The notes: a model not told the origin generated them from the sequence alone. A stretch of DNA of 64,000 bases from Thermaerobacter subterraneus DSM 13965 (GCF_000183545.2 NZ_JH976536.1:1-64000); one strand, 5' to 3'. Numbered from the stretch's first letter, positions 37,428 through 47,610 are shown. Translations and numbers: made by a program.

Positions 37428-37580
37428 ATTGGGGCCAGCCTTACCGGGTCCCACCCGAGCCCCTGCCGGCGGGAACCGCCTGGAAGCCACCCGGCATGGC
37501 CCGCGCGGGTGGCCCCCTGGGACCCGGGTCCCGGCCCCCCATTGGGACCTGGGGACCGCGGAAACGCGACCTTCAGGCCA

Positions 37581-37609
37581 TTGGCCGCCCCCGGCCCGCC
37601 CCGTAGGCT
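37581..37609 (+). promoter_or_regulatory. Weak candidate promoter for the first Flp pilin
   Basis: TTGGCC (37581-37586) and TAGGCT (37604-37609) have 17-base spacing. The match is weak. The 271-base stretch between the intron end and flp (37430-37700) shows nothing else clear apart from a 14-bp palindrome at 37519-37532. Confidence 0.28.
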
Positions 37610-37700
37610 GGAATCAGCAGGACACGCCGCGCGGGTGCCGGGAGGACGGGTGGCACCAGCAAGCCCGGTGGTCCGCCGGCGGGGAAAGGAGGGCGGTGCC

Positions 37701-37901
37701 ATGCTGCGGCTCATGGCCTGGTGGGAGGGCGTGAAGTTCCGCCTGCGGGATGAGGCGGGACAGGGCATGGTGGAGTACGGGCTGATCATTGCCCTCATTG
37801 CGGTGGTCCTGATCGGTGCGCTGGTGGCCATGCAGGGCGGTTTGAGCGCCATCTTTGAACGGGTATCGACAACGCTGGAGAAGGCTGCCCAGTCTGAATA
37901 A
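37701..37901 (+). CDS. flp: Flp-type pilin of Tad locus A
   Basis: This 66-residue type IVb prepilin has a short basic leader ending in AG, then QGMVEYGLIIALIAVVLIGALVAM. Cleavage after that Gly would leave Glu at +5 and Tyr at +6, the Flp hallmark, followed by one hydrophobic helix. It should be the major pilus subunit, processed by a TadV/CpaA prepilin peptidase (not in the window) and assembled at the membrane. AAAGGAGGG eight bases upstream is a very strong ribosome-binding site, fitting high expression. A large hairpin follows before tadE. Confidence 0.92.
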   Translation: MLRLMAWWEGVKFRLRDEAGQGMVEYGLIIALIAVVLIGALVAMQGGLSAIFERVSTTLEKAAQSE

Positions 37902-38032
37902 AGCGGTACCCATTAGCGTCGCTATCAGCGTGCAACCGCTTTCAGGGTCCACCGCTGATCCGAGAGCCGAGAAGTCGTCAGACGTCAAGGACTTTGCAAC
38001 GTTTCCCCCCACCCCATCATAGGACTCCCCCC

Positions 38033-38079
38033 GCGCGGCGGCGGGGCCGCGGCCTGAGGCCCGCGCCCCGCCGCCGCGC
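38033..38079 (+). terminator. Large hairpin between flp and tadE of locus A
   Basis: A perfect 15-bp outer stem (38033-38047 with 38065-38079) lies in the 205-base gap after the pilin gene; inner bases pair further. No U-run follows. Partial termination here would make the pilin far more abundant than the assembly proteins. Confidence 0.62.
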
Positions 38080-38106
38080 TCCCTATCCAGGGAGGTTCGC
38101 ATCACC

Positions 38107-38565
38107 GTGCAGTTCCGGGCAGCTCGTTGCCAACCAAGGTGCCACAGCCACCGGCCAGGGGGGCGTCGCCTGGACCGCCGCCTGAGCCGCCGCCAGGCGG
38201 GCCAGTCCCTCGTGGAGCTGGCCGTGTTGTTGCCCGTTCTCTTGCTGATCCTCATGGGGGTTCTGGATTTCGGGCGCTACTTCTACACGGGCCTCACCGT
38301 GCGCCATGCCGCGCGGGAGGGCGCCCGCTACGGCGCGGTCCACCCCGGGGACGACGCGGCGATTCGCCAGCGGGTCGAGGCCGCCGCCACCGGCCTCGAT
38401 GCCGGTCGCCTGGTGGTCCAGGTGGATCCGGAGCCTGCACAGCGGAGGGTGGGGGAGGCTCTGACCGTCCTGGTTCGCTACCCGTTCCAGTTCATCACGC
38501 CGCTGGCCGGCCTGGTGGGAGAGGAGCACCTCCTTCAGGCGGCCGTGGTGGTCCGCATCGAGTGA
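38107..38565 (+). CDS. TadE-family minor pseudopilin (locus A)
   Basis: The 152-residue TadE-like protein has an Arg-rich leader and then GQSLVELAVLLPVLLLILMGVLDFGRYFYTGL, split here by the usual conserved Glu at +5 of the processed form. ARHAAREGARYGAV-type sequence follows (RHAAREGARYGAV), the classic TadE stretch. These pseudopilins are processed like Flp and take part in pilus initiation. GGAGGT ten bases before the GTG supports the start. The C-terminal part is beta-rich. It is followed by a TadG-like gene 76 bases on. Confidence 0.9.
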   Translation: MQFRAARCQPRCHSHRPGGRRLDRRLSRRQAGQSLVELAVLLPVLLLILMGVLDFGRYFYTGLTVRHAAREGARYGAVHPGDDAAIRQRVEAAATGLDAGRLVVQVDPEPAQRRVGEALTVLVRYPFQFITPLAGLVGEEHLLQAAVVVRIE

Positions 38566-38641
38566 CCCCGGGGCCGGGGCGGGACCCGTCTGCGTCCGGA
38601 CCGGGTTTCCCCATCCCGGGGCGAGGGGAGGCCGCAGAGGG

Positions 38642-39568
38642 ATGAGATGTCATCGTCGAGCGGGCTTCCCCGGGGCCGGCGACGGGAACCGTTCCCAGCA
38701 GGGCGGCGTGGCGGTCCTGGTGGCCATTAGCCTGGCGGTCCTCCTGGGGATGGTCGGCCTGGTCGTGGACGGAGGCCGCCTCTATGCCGAGCGGACCCGC
38801 CTGCAGGCGGCCGCCGACGCCGCCGCCCTGGCGGGGGCTCCCGCCCTGCCGGAGGAACCGGCCCGGGCCCGGAACCTGGCGGAGGAGTACCTCCGCCGCA
38901 ACGGGGTCGATGCGGGCGGCGCCCGGATCCAGATCGGGCCCGGCGGCCGCACCTTGCGGGTGGAGGCGACGGCCACGGTTCCTCTCGGCCTGGCCCGGGT
39001 CCTGGGTCCCGAGGCCGTGCCCGTGCAGGCGGCCGCCACGGCGGCAGTGGCCGCCGCCCGGGCGGTGCGGGGGGTGCAGCCCTACGGTGTGGACGAGCAG
39101 GAGTTCCTGCCCGGCCGCCGGTACACCCTGGTGCTCGACCGCCCGGACTCCCCCGGCAACTTTCACCTGCTGGCGCTGGGGGGCCGCGGTGCCGACACGG
39201 TACGGGACAACATCCGCCACGGTTACCCCGGCTGGGTGCGGGAGGGCGATGAGCTCGAGACCGAACCCGGGCGCAATACGGGTGCCGTGGCCGCCTACCG
39301 GGAACGCCTGGAGGCCGACCCCTACAGCACCTACGAAAACTTCCGCGCCGACTCGCCGCGGGTGGTGATCGTTCCCGTGATTCGCGGGTTCGACGCCGCT
39401 ACGGGGCGCGACCGGGTCACCGTGACCGGTTTTGCTGCGTTCTTCCTTGAGGAGGCTCGGGAGGCCGAGGGCCAGGTGGTGGGCCGCTTCATCCGCCTGT
39501 GGGTGGAGGGTGAGGCCGGGGGCGATCCGGAGGGCGCGGGGGTGCGGGTGGTTCGCCTGGTCGATTAG
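38642..39568 (+). CDS. TadG-like pilus-assembly protein (locus A)
   Basis: The 308-residue protein has a TadE/G-like N-terminus: QQGGVAVLVAISLAVLLGMVGLVVDGGRLYAERTRLQ around one membrane helix (about 22-42), then ADAAALAGA, the typical Tad helix. Residues from about 130 on form a large extracytoplasmic domain without a VWA MIDAS motif. It is thought to sit with TadE at the pilus base or tip. GAGGGGAGG and AGAGGG precede the ATG. Its counterpart in locus B (54445-54957) is much shorter, lacking most of the C-terminal domain. Confidence 0.85.
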   Translation: MRCHRRAGFPGAGDGNRSQQGGVAVLVAISLAVLLGMVGLVVDGGRLYAERTRLQAAADAAALAGAPALPEEPARARNLAEEYLRRNGVDAGGARIQIGPGGRTLRVEATATVPLGLARVLGPEAVPVQAAATAAVAAARAVRGVQPYGVDEQEFLPGRRYTLVLDRPDSPGNFHLLALGGRGADTVRDNIRHGYPGWVREGDELETEPGRNTGAVAAYRERLEADPYSTYENFRADSPRVVIVPVIRGFDAATGRDRVTVTGFAAFFLEEAREAEGQVVGRFIRLWVEGEAGGDPEGAGVRVVRLVD

Positions 39569-39808
39569 CCGGGATGGGCGGGCGGGGCGTGCCGCCCGCT
39601 TCCCCAGCGCCGCCCCGGTGCCGCCGGTCCCGGGGTCGAGCCGGCCCGCCCCCGAGGGGGTCCGGTCCTGCCGGCGGGGGCGCGGGGGCGGCCCGCAAGC
39701 CCGGGGCAGGGGGGCGGTCCGGCTGCCGGTTCGGGCCGCGGCCGGGCGACAGGGGTGGACCGCAGCCTGGGGGCAAGGCGCGGTGCCCCGGGAAGGAGAC
39801 GGAGCATC

Positions 39809-40519
39809 GTGAGCCGTGGACGAATGGTGCGTTACCTGCTGCTGCCCGTGCTGGCCGGGCTGGCGGTGACCATCCTGGTGGCCTTCTACGTCCGGGTGCC
39901 GGCAGGGGAGGCGGGGAAGGAGCCGAGGGTGCCCGTGGTGGTGGCCACCCGGCCCGTTCCCGCCCAGACCCCCCTTCAGGCCGACATGCTGGCCGTGCGC
40001 CAGGTGCCGGCCGATGTGGTGGGCCGGGGTGCCGTCGGCCGGATCGAAGAGGCCGTCGGCAAGGTGACCAAGGTGCCCCTGGCCGAGGGCGAGTTCGTCC
40101 TGACCAGCAAGCTGGCGCGGGGCGATGGCAGCGATGGCTTGGCCTACCGCCTGCCCGAGGGAACCCGGGCCCTCACCATTGCCGCCGATCCGGTCCTGGC
40201 GGTGGGCGGGTTCGTCCAGCCTGGAGACCGGGTGGACGTGCTGATCGGCCTGCCCGGCGGGAAGCCGGGGGTCGAACAGCCGGAAGCCCGGATCCTGGTG
40301 GAGAACGTGCTGGTCCTGGCCGTGCAGCAGGACACGGCCGCCGAGGGGGAACCGGCCGGGGACGGGCTGACCCACCTGACGCTGGCCGTGGCGCCGGCCC
40401 ACGCCGCCGCCATCGTCCTGGCCGAGCAGGAGGGCCGCTTGCGGCTCCTGCTGCGTCCCGCCGGGGACGGCCGGCCCGCCGGAGCCGTCACGGCCCGCCT
40501 GGCCGACCTGGTCCGCTAG
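39809..40519 (+). CDS. cpaB: CpaB/RcpC-type SAF-domain pilus protein (locus A)
   Basis: The 236-residue protein has one N-terminal membrane helix (about 7-26) and then a SAF domain: PVVVATRPVPAQTPLQADMLAVRQVP and VTKVPLAEGEFVLTSKL, followed by the RcpC/CpaB domain with VGGFVQPGDRVDVLIG. CpaB proteins stabilise the pilus outside the membrane, in Gram-negatives with the secretin; here there is no outer membrane, so it probably contacts the cell wall or pilus. AAGGAG ten bases upstream supports the GTG. The 240-base gap before it holds no gene. Confidence 0.9.
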   Translation: MSRGRMVRYLLLPVLAGLAVTILVAFYVRVPAGEAGKEPRVPVVVATRPVPAQTPLQADMLAVRQVPADVVGRGAVGRIEEAVGKVTKVPLAEGEFVLTSKLARGDGSDGLAYRLPEGTRALTIAADPVLAVGGFVQPGDRVDVLIGLPGGKPGVEQPEARILVENVLVLAVQQDTAAEGEPAGDGLTHLTLAVAPAHAAAIVLAEQEGRLRLLLRPAGDGRPAGAVTARLADLVR

Positions 40520-40663
40520 GGCGTGCCCGACCAGGGCGTTCCCGGCGGAGCGAAAAGCGGGGGTGCCGCGCCGGTTCCCCCGCGCCGCCGCCGTGAGAGC
40601 CGGCCCGGCGGCGAGGTGGGGGGCCGAGTTCAATGCCTGCGCAGGGAGGGGAGGGAAAGCGGG

Positions 40664-42070
40664 ATGGTGGGATGGATGGGCCTCGGGTCGAACGGCCGGG
40701 AGGCCGGAAGAGGAGCGGCCGGACCTGCGGATCGCCACCACCCTGAACGACCGGTTCCGGCCGAGGGGGCCGCCAGGGAGCCGGTGCCCGGGCCGGGCAA
40801 GGCGCCCGGCGCCATACCGGGGGGCGGGGCAGGGCCCGGGCCGGTACCTGCCCCGCGGCCGGAGCGGATCCGTGTCCTGGTGGTGGAGGACGCCGAACCC
40901 GTGCGCCGCAGCCTGGTGGAGATGCTGGAGATGGAACCCGACTTCCACGTGGTCGGGGAGGCCGCCGACGGGGAAGCGGCGGCCGCCATGGCGGCGGACC
41001 TGCGTCCCCACGTCATCCTGATGGACATCAACCTGCCGCGCCTGGATGGGCTGGCGGCGGCGGAGCGGATCCTGCGGCAACTGGATACCCGCATCATCAT
41101 GGTGTCCGTGGAGAACGGGCCGGAGTACTTCCGGCGGGCGATGCAGGCGGGCGCCTGCGATTTCCTGGTCAAGCCCTTCTCCCCCGATGCCCTGGCGGAG
41201 GCCGTGCGGCGGGCGGTGCCCCCTGCCGGGGAACCGGCCCTGGTCACCCCGCAGGGAGGCCGTGGCCGGCTGATCACCGTCTTCTCCGCCAAGGGCGGCG
41301 TGGGGAAGAGCACCCTGGCGGTCAACCTGGCGGTGGCCCTGGCCAAGCGGCCCGACCGGCGCACGGTCCTGGTCGACCTGGACCTGGAGCTGGGCAGCGC
41401 CGCCATGCTGCTGGGGATCCGGCCGCGGGCCACCCTGGCCGATCTCTGCCGCCGGGAGGGTGCTCTGGACCCGCAGGCCGTGGCGCCCGCCCTGCATCCC
41501 GTCAGCGGGTTCCGCCTGTCCCTGCTGCCCGCACCCCTCTTTCCCCACGAGGCGGCGGAGATCGAGGGCGAGGGCCGGCGGGATCCCGCCCGCAACTACA
41601 CGGCGGAGGTGCTGGAAGCCCTGCGGTCAACCCACGATTTCGTCGTGGTGGACACGGCGGCCAACTACCGGGATTCCAACCTGACGGCGTTCGACATGTC
41701 GGACCTCCTGGTGGTGGTGACGACCAGCGACATTCCGGCGGTCGCCAACACCGCCAAGTGCCTCGACCTGCTGATCCAGAAGCTGGAGTACCCCGAGGAG
41801 AAGGTTCGGGTCGTCCTGAACCTGCATGAACCCTCGGGGCTGACGCCCGATGAGGTGGCCCACGGCCTCAACTTCCCGGTGGCCCACGTGTTGCCCCGGG
41901 ATCCGGTGGCGGTGCAGGCGGCCAACGCGGGGGTCCCCTTTTGCGCCCGCCGGACCCGCTCGCCTCTGGGGGATGCCGTCGAGGGCCTGGCCGAGAAGCT
42001 GGCCCCTTCGGGCCCGGGCGCGCCGGTCCGGCCCGCGGGGCGCCGCCTTTCGCTGCTGGGATTGTTCTAG
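40664..42070 (+). CDS. cpaE: CpaE/TadZ-type ATPase with receiver domain (locus A)
   Basis: The 468-residue TadZ/CpaE has a disordered N-terminal 65 residues, a receiver domain (about 66-185) with an intact phospho-acceptor Asp121 in LMDINLPRLDG and Lys in LVKPF, then a MinD/ParA-type ATPase (about 200-450). Its deviant Walker A KGGVGKS is at 210-216. TadZ marks the cell site at which the pilus machine is built. A receiver with a complete acidic pocket is noteworthy because many TadZ receivers are degenerate. GGGAGGGGAGGG precedes the ATG. An upstream open stretch from 40523 is Arg/Pro-rich and unlikely to be coding. Confidence 0.92.
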   Translation: MVGWMGLGSNGREAGRGAAGPADRHHPERPVPAEGAAREPVPGPGKAPGAIPGGGAGPGPVPAPRPERIRVLVVEDAEPVRRSLVEMLEMEPDFHVVGEAADGEAAAAMAADLRPHVILMDINLPRLDGLAAAERILRQLDTRIIMVSVENGPEYFRRAMQAGACDFLVKPFSPDALAEAVRRAVPPAGEPALVTPQGGRGRLITVFSAKGGVGKSTLAVNLAVALAKRPDRRTVLVDLDLELGSAAMLLGIRPRATLADLCRREGALDPQAVAPALHPVSGFRLSLLPAPLFPHEAAEIEGEGRRDPARNYTAEVLEALRSTHDFVVVDTAANYRDSNLTAFDMSDLLVVVTTSDIPAVANTAKCLDLLIQKLEYPEEKVRVVLNLHEPSGLTPDEVAHGLNFPVAHVLPRDPVAVQAANAGVPFCARRTRSPLGDAVEGLAEKLAPSGPGAPVRPAGRRLSLLGLF

Positions 42071-42121
42071 TCCCGGGCGTGGAATGTTCGCGGGCGCCGG
42101 TTCAGGCCGGCCAAGGGGGGA

Positions 42122-43504
<1,383 letters not shown>

Positions 43505-43577
43505 ACCGGTGCGGGGACGGAGCCGCCGGACGGGCGGGGGCTTTCAGGAACGGCCCCGGCGGAAGGGAGAGGGTAAC

Positions 43578-44681
43578 ATGCGGGGCTTCTGGCAGGAGCT
43601 CGGCCCGATGCTAGGTGACCTGCAAGCCGTGGCCAGGCACGGCCTGGAGGCGGCCCGGCAGGTGCTGGTGGTGGCGGGGGACTGGGGCTTTTGGCTGCTG
43701 CTCGGGGTGTTTCTGGGGTCGACCTACCTGGTGTGGGGGCTTCTCCAGGCATGGGACGGCTGGCGGGGGGCCCGGGTGGCGCGGAGACTGGAAGCAGTGC
43801 ACCGCCACAGCCGGCAGCGGGGCCTCCGCCTGGCACCCATGCTGGCCATGGAGGATGTCGCGCGGACGGCCCGGGAAGCCCGATCGTGGCGGCAGCAGCT
43901 GGTGGAGCGGGCCGAAGCCCGCCTGCGGGGCACCCGCTGGCTGGACGGCGTGCAGCGGAAGTTGAACCGTGCCCGGCTGCGCTGGCGGGCCGTCGAGTTC
44001 GTGGCCCTGCAGGCGGGTGCCGGCCTGGCCGGGGGGCTCCTGGGCCTGGCCATGGGAGGCCGGTGGCCGCTGGCCCTAGCGGCGACGGTCGCAGGCATCC
44101 TTCTGCCCGACGCCTACCTGGCCCGGCGTTACCAGCAGCGCCTGCGCGCCTTCGATGGCCAGTTGCCCGACGCCCTGACCTTGATGGCCAATGCCCTCAA
44201 GTCGGGTTACTCCTTTCTTCAAGCCGCCGACGTGGTGGCGCGGGAGATGCCGCCTCCCATCGCGGACGAGTTCGCCTGGCTGGTCAAGGAGACCCGGGTC
44301 AACATCCCCCTGGAGGACGCCCTGGCCAACCTGCTGGACCGGGTGCCCAGCGCCGACCTGGACCTGGTGGTCACGGCGGTCCTGATCCAGAAGCAGGTGG
44401 GCGGCAACCTGGCAGGGGTCCTGGAACGGACGGCCGAGACCATCCGGGAGCGGGTCCGCCTGCAGGGGCAGATCCGCACCCTGACGGCCCAGGGACGGCT
44501 GTCGGGCTGGATCGTTGGTGCCTTGCCGGTGGCCCTGCTGGTGCTGCTCAGTGCCATGAACCCGGCTTACTTGCAGCCGCTCCTGGCCACCCCGCTGGGC
44601 TGGACCTTGCTGGGGGCCGGGGTGGTGATGGAGGCCGCGGGCGTGCTGGTGATCCGGGCCCTGATTCGGGTCGACGTCTGA
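43578..44681 (+). CDS. tadB: TadB inner-membrane platform protein (locus A)
   Basis: The 367-residue type II secretion F-domain protein has membrane helices near 33-55, 145-185, 320-340 and 345-365. The T2SSF core is FDGQLPDALTLMANALKSGYSFLQAADVVAREM and LVVTAVLIQKQVGGNLAGVLE, typical of TadB. It forms the membrane platform with TadC for the CpaF motor. GGGAGAGGG precedes the ATG. It begins 73 bases after cpaF and is followed 29 bases later by tadC. Confidence 0.93.
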   Translation: MRGFWQELGPMLGDLQAVARHGLEAARQVLVVAGDWGFWLLLGVFLGSTYLVWGLLQAWDGWRGARVARRLEAVHRHSRQRGLRLAPMLAMEDVARTAREARSWRQQLVERAEARLRGTRWLDGVQRKLNRARLRWRAVEFVALQAGAGLAGGLLGLAMGGRWPLALAATVAGILLPDAYLARRYQQRLRAFDGQLPDALTLMANALKSGYSFLQAADVVAREMPPPIADEFAWLVKETRVNIPLEDALANLLDRVPSADLDLVVTAVLIQKQVGGNLAGVLERTAETIRERVRLQGQIRTLTAQGRLSGWIVGALPVALLVLLSAMNPAYLQPLLATPLGWTLLGAGVVMEAAGVLVIRALIRVDV

Positions 44682-44710
44682 CGCCCGTGGGCGGCGGAGG
44701 GGGGATCGCC

Positions 44711-45691
44711 GTGGCAGGCGGATGGAGCGGGCTGGCGGCCCATGGCTGGGTGGAGCCTGTGCTCCTCTGGCTTGTCTTCATGATCGTGGCCCTGACGACC
44801 CTGGCCCTGCTGGCTCCCTCGGAAGCGGAGCACATCGCCCGGAAGCGGCTCCGGGATCTGCGCCTGCGGGGTGTACCACCCGACCAGGCCGAGCAGGAGG
44901 AACTGGCCCGGCCCTTCAGCCAGCGAGTCCTCCGGCCGGCCTGGGAGCGGATGGTCGAAGCGGCGGAGCGGTGGACTCCGCAGGGGGTGGCCGCCCGCTG
45001 GGAACGCCTGCTGGCTGCGGCCGGCCGGCCCCTGGGGCTCGGGACCCTGGCCTTCCTCAAGGCGGCCGGGGCCGCGGCGGGACTGGTTCCAGGGTGGGTG
45101 GCCGGGGGATGGCTGGCCGCCGGGATGTCGGGGGCCGGCGCGGCCGGAGCGGCCTTCCAGCCGGTTGTGGCGGCGCTGGGAGCCGCCACGGGCTGGATCC
45201 TCCCGGACGCCGCCCTCAAGGCCCGGGCCACCCGCCGCAAGCGGCAGCTGGCCCGGGCCCTGCCCGACGTGATGGATCTTCTCAGCGTCGCCGTCGAGGC
45301 CGGTCTTGGCCTCGACGGCGCGGTACAGAAGGTGACGGAAAAGTTTCCCGCACCGGTGAGCACCGAGTTTCGCCAGTACCTCAAGGAACTGCGGCTCGGG
45401 GTGAGCCGGGAGGAGGCCCTGCGCTCGCTGGCCGACCGGGCAGAGCTGCCGGAGTTGCGCAGCTTTGCCGCCGCCGTCATCCAGGCGGACCGCCTGGGCG
45501 TAAGCCTGGCCCGCGTCCTGCGGGTCCAGGCGGAACAGCTCCGCTTCCAGCGCAAGCAACGGGCGGAAGAACAGGCGATGAAGACGCCTATTAAGATGCT
45601 ACTGCCGCTGGTCCTGTTCATTTTTCCCACGCTGTTCATCGTGCTGTTGGGCCCGGCCCTGATCCAGATCCTGAGCGCCTTCGCACGTTAG
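44711..45691 (+). CDS. tadC: TadC inner-membrane platform protein (locus A)
   Basis: The 326-residue T2SSF-domain protein has membrane segments near 13-35, 115-165 and 300-322. The core reads QLARALPDVMDLLSVAVEAGLGLDGAVQKV and then AVIQADRLGVSLARVLRVQAEQLRFQRKQRAEEQAMKTPIKMLLPLVLFIFP, which is characteristic of TadC. It partners TadB. GGAGGGGGG seven bases before the GTG supports the start. It ends locus A; the next gene is on the other strand. Confidence 0.93.
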   Translation: MAGGWSGLAAHGWVEPVLLWLVFMIVALTTLALLAPSEAEHIARKRLRDLRLRGVPPDQAEQEELARPFSQRVLRPAWERMVEAAERWTPQGVAARWERLLAAAGRPLGLGTLAFLKAAGAAAGLVPGWVAGGWLAAGMSGAGAAGAAFQPVVAALGAATGWILPDAALKARATRRKRQLARALPDVMDLLSVAVEAGLGLDGAVQKVTEKFPAPVSTEFRQYLKELRLGVSREEALRSLADRAELPELRSFAAAVIQADRLGVSLARVLRVQAEQLRFQRKQRAEEQAMKTPIKMLLPLVLFIFPTLFIVLLGPALIQILSAFAR

Positions 45692-45798
45692 GACCCCCGG
45701 GCGGTCACCGTCCCCGGGATGCGCTCCGGAGGCCCCGGGGCGGGAAGGCGGGCTGGCCGGGGGAAATCGCGCAGGCCGCCGGCCCCGGGTTGCGGCCC

Positions 45799-47553
45799 TC
45801 AGTGGGACAGATGGAAGACGGGCTCGCCGCGAGGGATGCCGCCGATCTCCAGGCGCAGGCTCGTCCGGGCCGTGGCGCTGCCGCGGCGGGCCTCAAGCCC
45901 CAGTCCCAGGATGCTCCCGGGCGGTACTCCCGCCGGTACGGTCCAGCGGAGGATCCAGCGCCCTGGGCCGTCCGGTGCGAGATCCATGGGGCGAACCTCC
46001 CCCGGCGCGTCTAGAAGGACCCGGGTGGCGCCGGCCGGTGTCTCGGCGCGCACGGTGACCGGGGAGCCCGGGGCCGCGGGGTTGGGTTCCGCCCAACCCT
46101 GGATCCAGAGGGTGGGCAAAACCTGGACGTAGAGGGTTTGCTCCCGGTGCACCGGCGGAAAGGCAGCCCGGACCACCAGGGGGTAGGTTCCAGGGGGCAG
46201 GGCCGCGGGGACCGTCCAGGCCGCCTCCCACCGGCCGGGCGCCACAGGGATCATGGGCCGGGCCCCGGTGCCCGGTGGCTCCAGGGCGACCTGCTGGACG
46301 GGACCTTCGGTGAGGGCCGTGACGTGAACGGGCTCGCCGGGTTCCACCACCACGGGAGAGGCCGTGGCGGCCAGGCGGTGGTAGACCAGTTGCACGGGCT
46401 CGACGGCAGATAGGAAGCGAGCTCCCTGGCGGGCGGTCAGAACGCCGCGCAGGAGGTAGAGTCCGGCGGGCAAGGGCCGCCCCTGCTCGTCGTGCCCGTC
46501 CCACGACCAGCGTGCCGGCAGGCGGGTGCCTGCCCAGCGATAGCGCACCGTCCCATGGATGTCCAGCAGCTCAACCTGCCAGGACACCTGGTTCCGGTTG
46601 AGGAGGGCCTGGGCCTCAAGGGTGGTCTGCTCATCCTGGCCGTCGCCGTCGGGCGAAAAGACGGGTGGCTCGGCTCCTACCCGCATCAGCGCGGACTTGT
46701 AGATGAGCGTTGCGCCCTCGGCCCGGGTCAAAGGGCGATCGGGGCGCAGGTAACCATCGCCGTAACCCACCATGATGGCCAGGTCGAGGGCGGCCGCTAC
46801 GGCCCGCCGCAGTTCCGGCCGGATCCGCTGGGCGTCGGCGTACCTTCCCAGCAACCCCTGCAACCGGTCCTCCGTAAGGCTGTCGGCGTACCAGCCCAGG
46901 TCCAGGGCATGAACCAGCATGGCCGCCGCTTCATCCCGGCGGATCCCTTCGCCCGGGCGAAAGCGCCCGCCAGGTTCATTGGAGAAGATGCCGGCCCGGC
47001 CACCGGCCTGGATCCAGGGAAAGGCCTCAAGGCCACCGCCTGCCACGTACTCCGGCGGTACATCCCGGTAGACGGGCGGCCCCTGGGGATCGGGGGCCAG
47101 GCCCATGACCTTCGCCAGGAGTACGGCAAACTGGGCCCGCTCCATGAAGGCGTTGGGCAGGAAAAGCCACTGCCAGCGTCCGAGGGCATCTTCCCGCGGG
47201 TAGCCGTCGGTGACCCCTTCCTCCCACAGCACGCGGACCTCGTCCTCGGCCCAGTGCCCCTTGAGGTCCGCGTACCACGGATCGGCCGCCTCGGCCGGGA
47301 GGGCCAGCGACAACAGAAAAAGGAAGGGAACGAGGAGACGGTAGCACCGGGGCCGGCGGCGCGGGCTGCCAGGCGAACCACCCCCGGTGCACCGGCGGCC
47401 CGCGAGCGCTCCTCCTTCTTCCGGAAAATCGATCCTTGTCGCGACGGCGACCGCCGCCGAGCCAGGCCTGCCCGCCGTCACGCGCCGGCCCGCTCTCTCG
47501 CCCCCCAGGCGTCTCCCGCTGCCCCGATTGCCCGCTTCGTCCGGCCGCGGCAT
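45799..47553 (-). CDS. Secreted SLH-domain surface protein with Ig-like repeats
   Basis: The 584-residue protein lies between the two Tad loci and is read on the minus strand. A signal-like hydrophobic segment at about 73-90 (LLVPFLFLLSLALPAEAA) follows an odd 70-residue Arg/Gly-rich lead. Three S-layer homology modules follow (about 92-150, 160-220, 235-290; e.g. DLKGHWAEDEVRVLWEEGV and GDGYLRPDRPLTRAEGATLI), which bind cell-wall polysaccharide. The C-terminal 290 residues are a FlgD-like Ig fold (SPDGDGQDEQTTL) and two further beta-sandwich repeats. GGAGGTGA before ATG 47553 supports the long form, but a later start nearer the signal peptide is possible. It could anchor or guide a pilus through the wall. 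Confidence 0.87.
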   Translation of the reverse strand: MPRPDEAGNRGSGRRLGGERAGRRVTAGRPGSAAVAVATRIDFPEEGGALAGRRCTGGGSPGSPRRRPRCYRLLVPFLFLLSLALPAEAADPWYADLKGHWAEDEVRVLWEEGVTDGYPREDALGRWQWLFLPNAFMERAQFAVLLAKVMGLAPDPQGPPVYRDVPPEYVAGGGLEAFPWIQAGGRAGIFSNEPGGRFRPGEGIRRDEAAAMLVHALDLGWYADSLTEDRLQGLLGRYADAQRIRPELRRAVAAALDLAIMVGYGDGYLRPDRPLTRAEGATLIYKSALMRVGAEPPVFSPDGDGQDEQTTLEAQALLNRNQVSWQVELLDIHGTVRYRWAGTRLPARWSWDGHDEQGRPLPAGLYLLRGVLTARQGARFLSAVEPVQLVYHRLAATASPVVVEPGEPVHVTALTEGPVQQVALEPPGTGARPMIPVAPGRWEAAWTVPAALPPGTYPLVVRAAFPPVHREQTLYVQVLPTLWIQGWAEPNPAAPGSPVTVRAETPAGATRVLLDAPGEVRPMDLAPDGPGRWILRWTVPAGVPPGSILGLGLEARRGSATARTSLRLEIGGIPRGEPVFHLSH

Positions 47554-47610
47554 GCCCGCATCACCTCCTGACGAAAGGAGCCTACCACACTACGGTTGAA
47601 TTGGAAAGTC

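Larger units (their letters stand above)
35545..37429 (+). mobile_element. Group II intron, class C, with reverse transcriptase
   Basis: The 5' end GTGCGCCC fits the GUGYG consensus. The ribozyme region 35545-36090 contains stretches typical of these introns (CGTGACCGCAAGG, AGTCAGCAGAGGCCATAGTA). Domain IV carries the reverse transcriptase gene. Domain V is at about 37357-37392 (ACC...GGT closing a hairpin with GCG/CGC tip). Domain VI is at about 37393-37427 with a bulged A at 37423 and an end in CTCGAT. All parts look intact, so splicing and mobility are plausible. It sits six bases behind a terminator stem, the class C habit. The exact 3' boundary may be off by a base or two. Confidence 0.88.

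Noticed and set aside
37519-37532. 14-bp palindrome GGGACCCGGGTCCC after the intron
   Set aside because: Short self-complementary G+C words are expected by chance at this GC and nothing else ties it to a function.
37430-37700. Cyclic di-GMP riboswitch before the first pilin gene
   Set aside because: Looked for the GEMM core motifs because such switches precede pilin genes in other Bacillota; nothing convincing was seen here or at 53166-53432.
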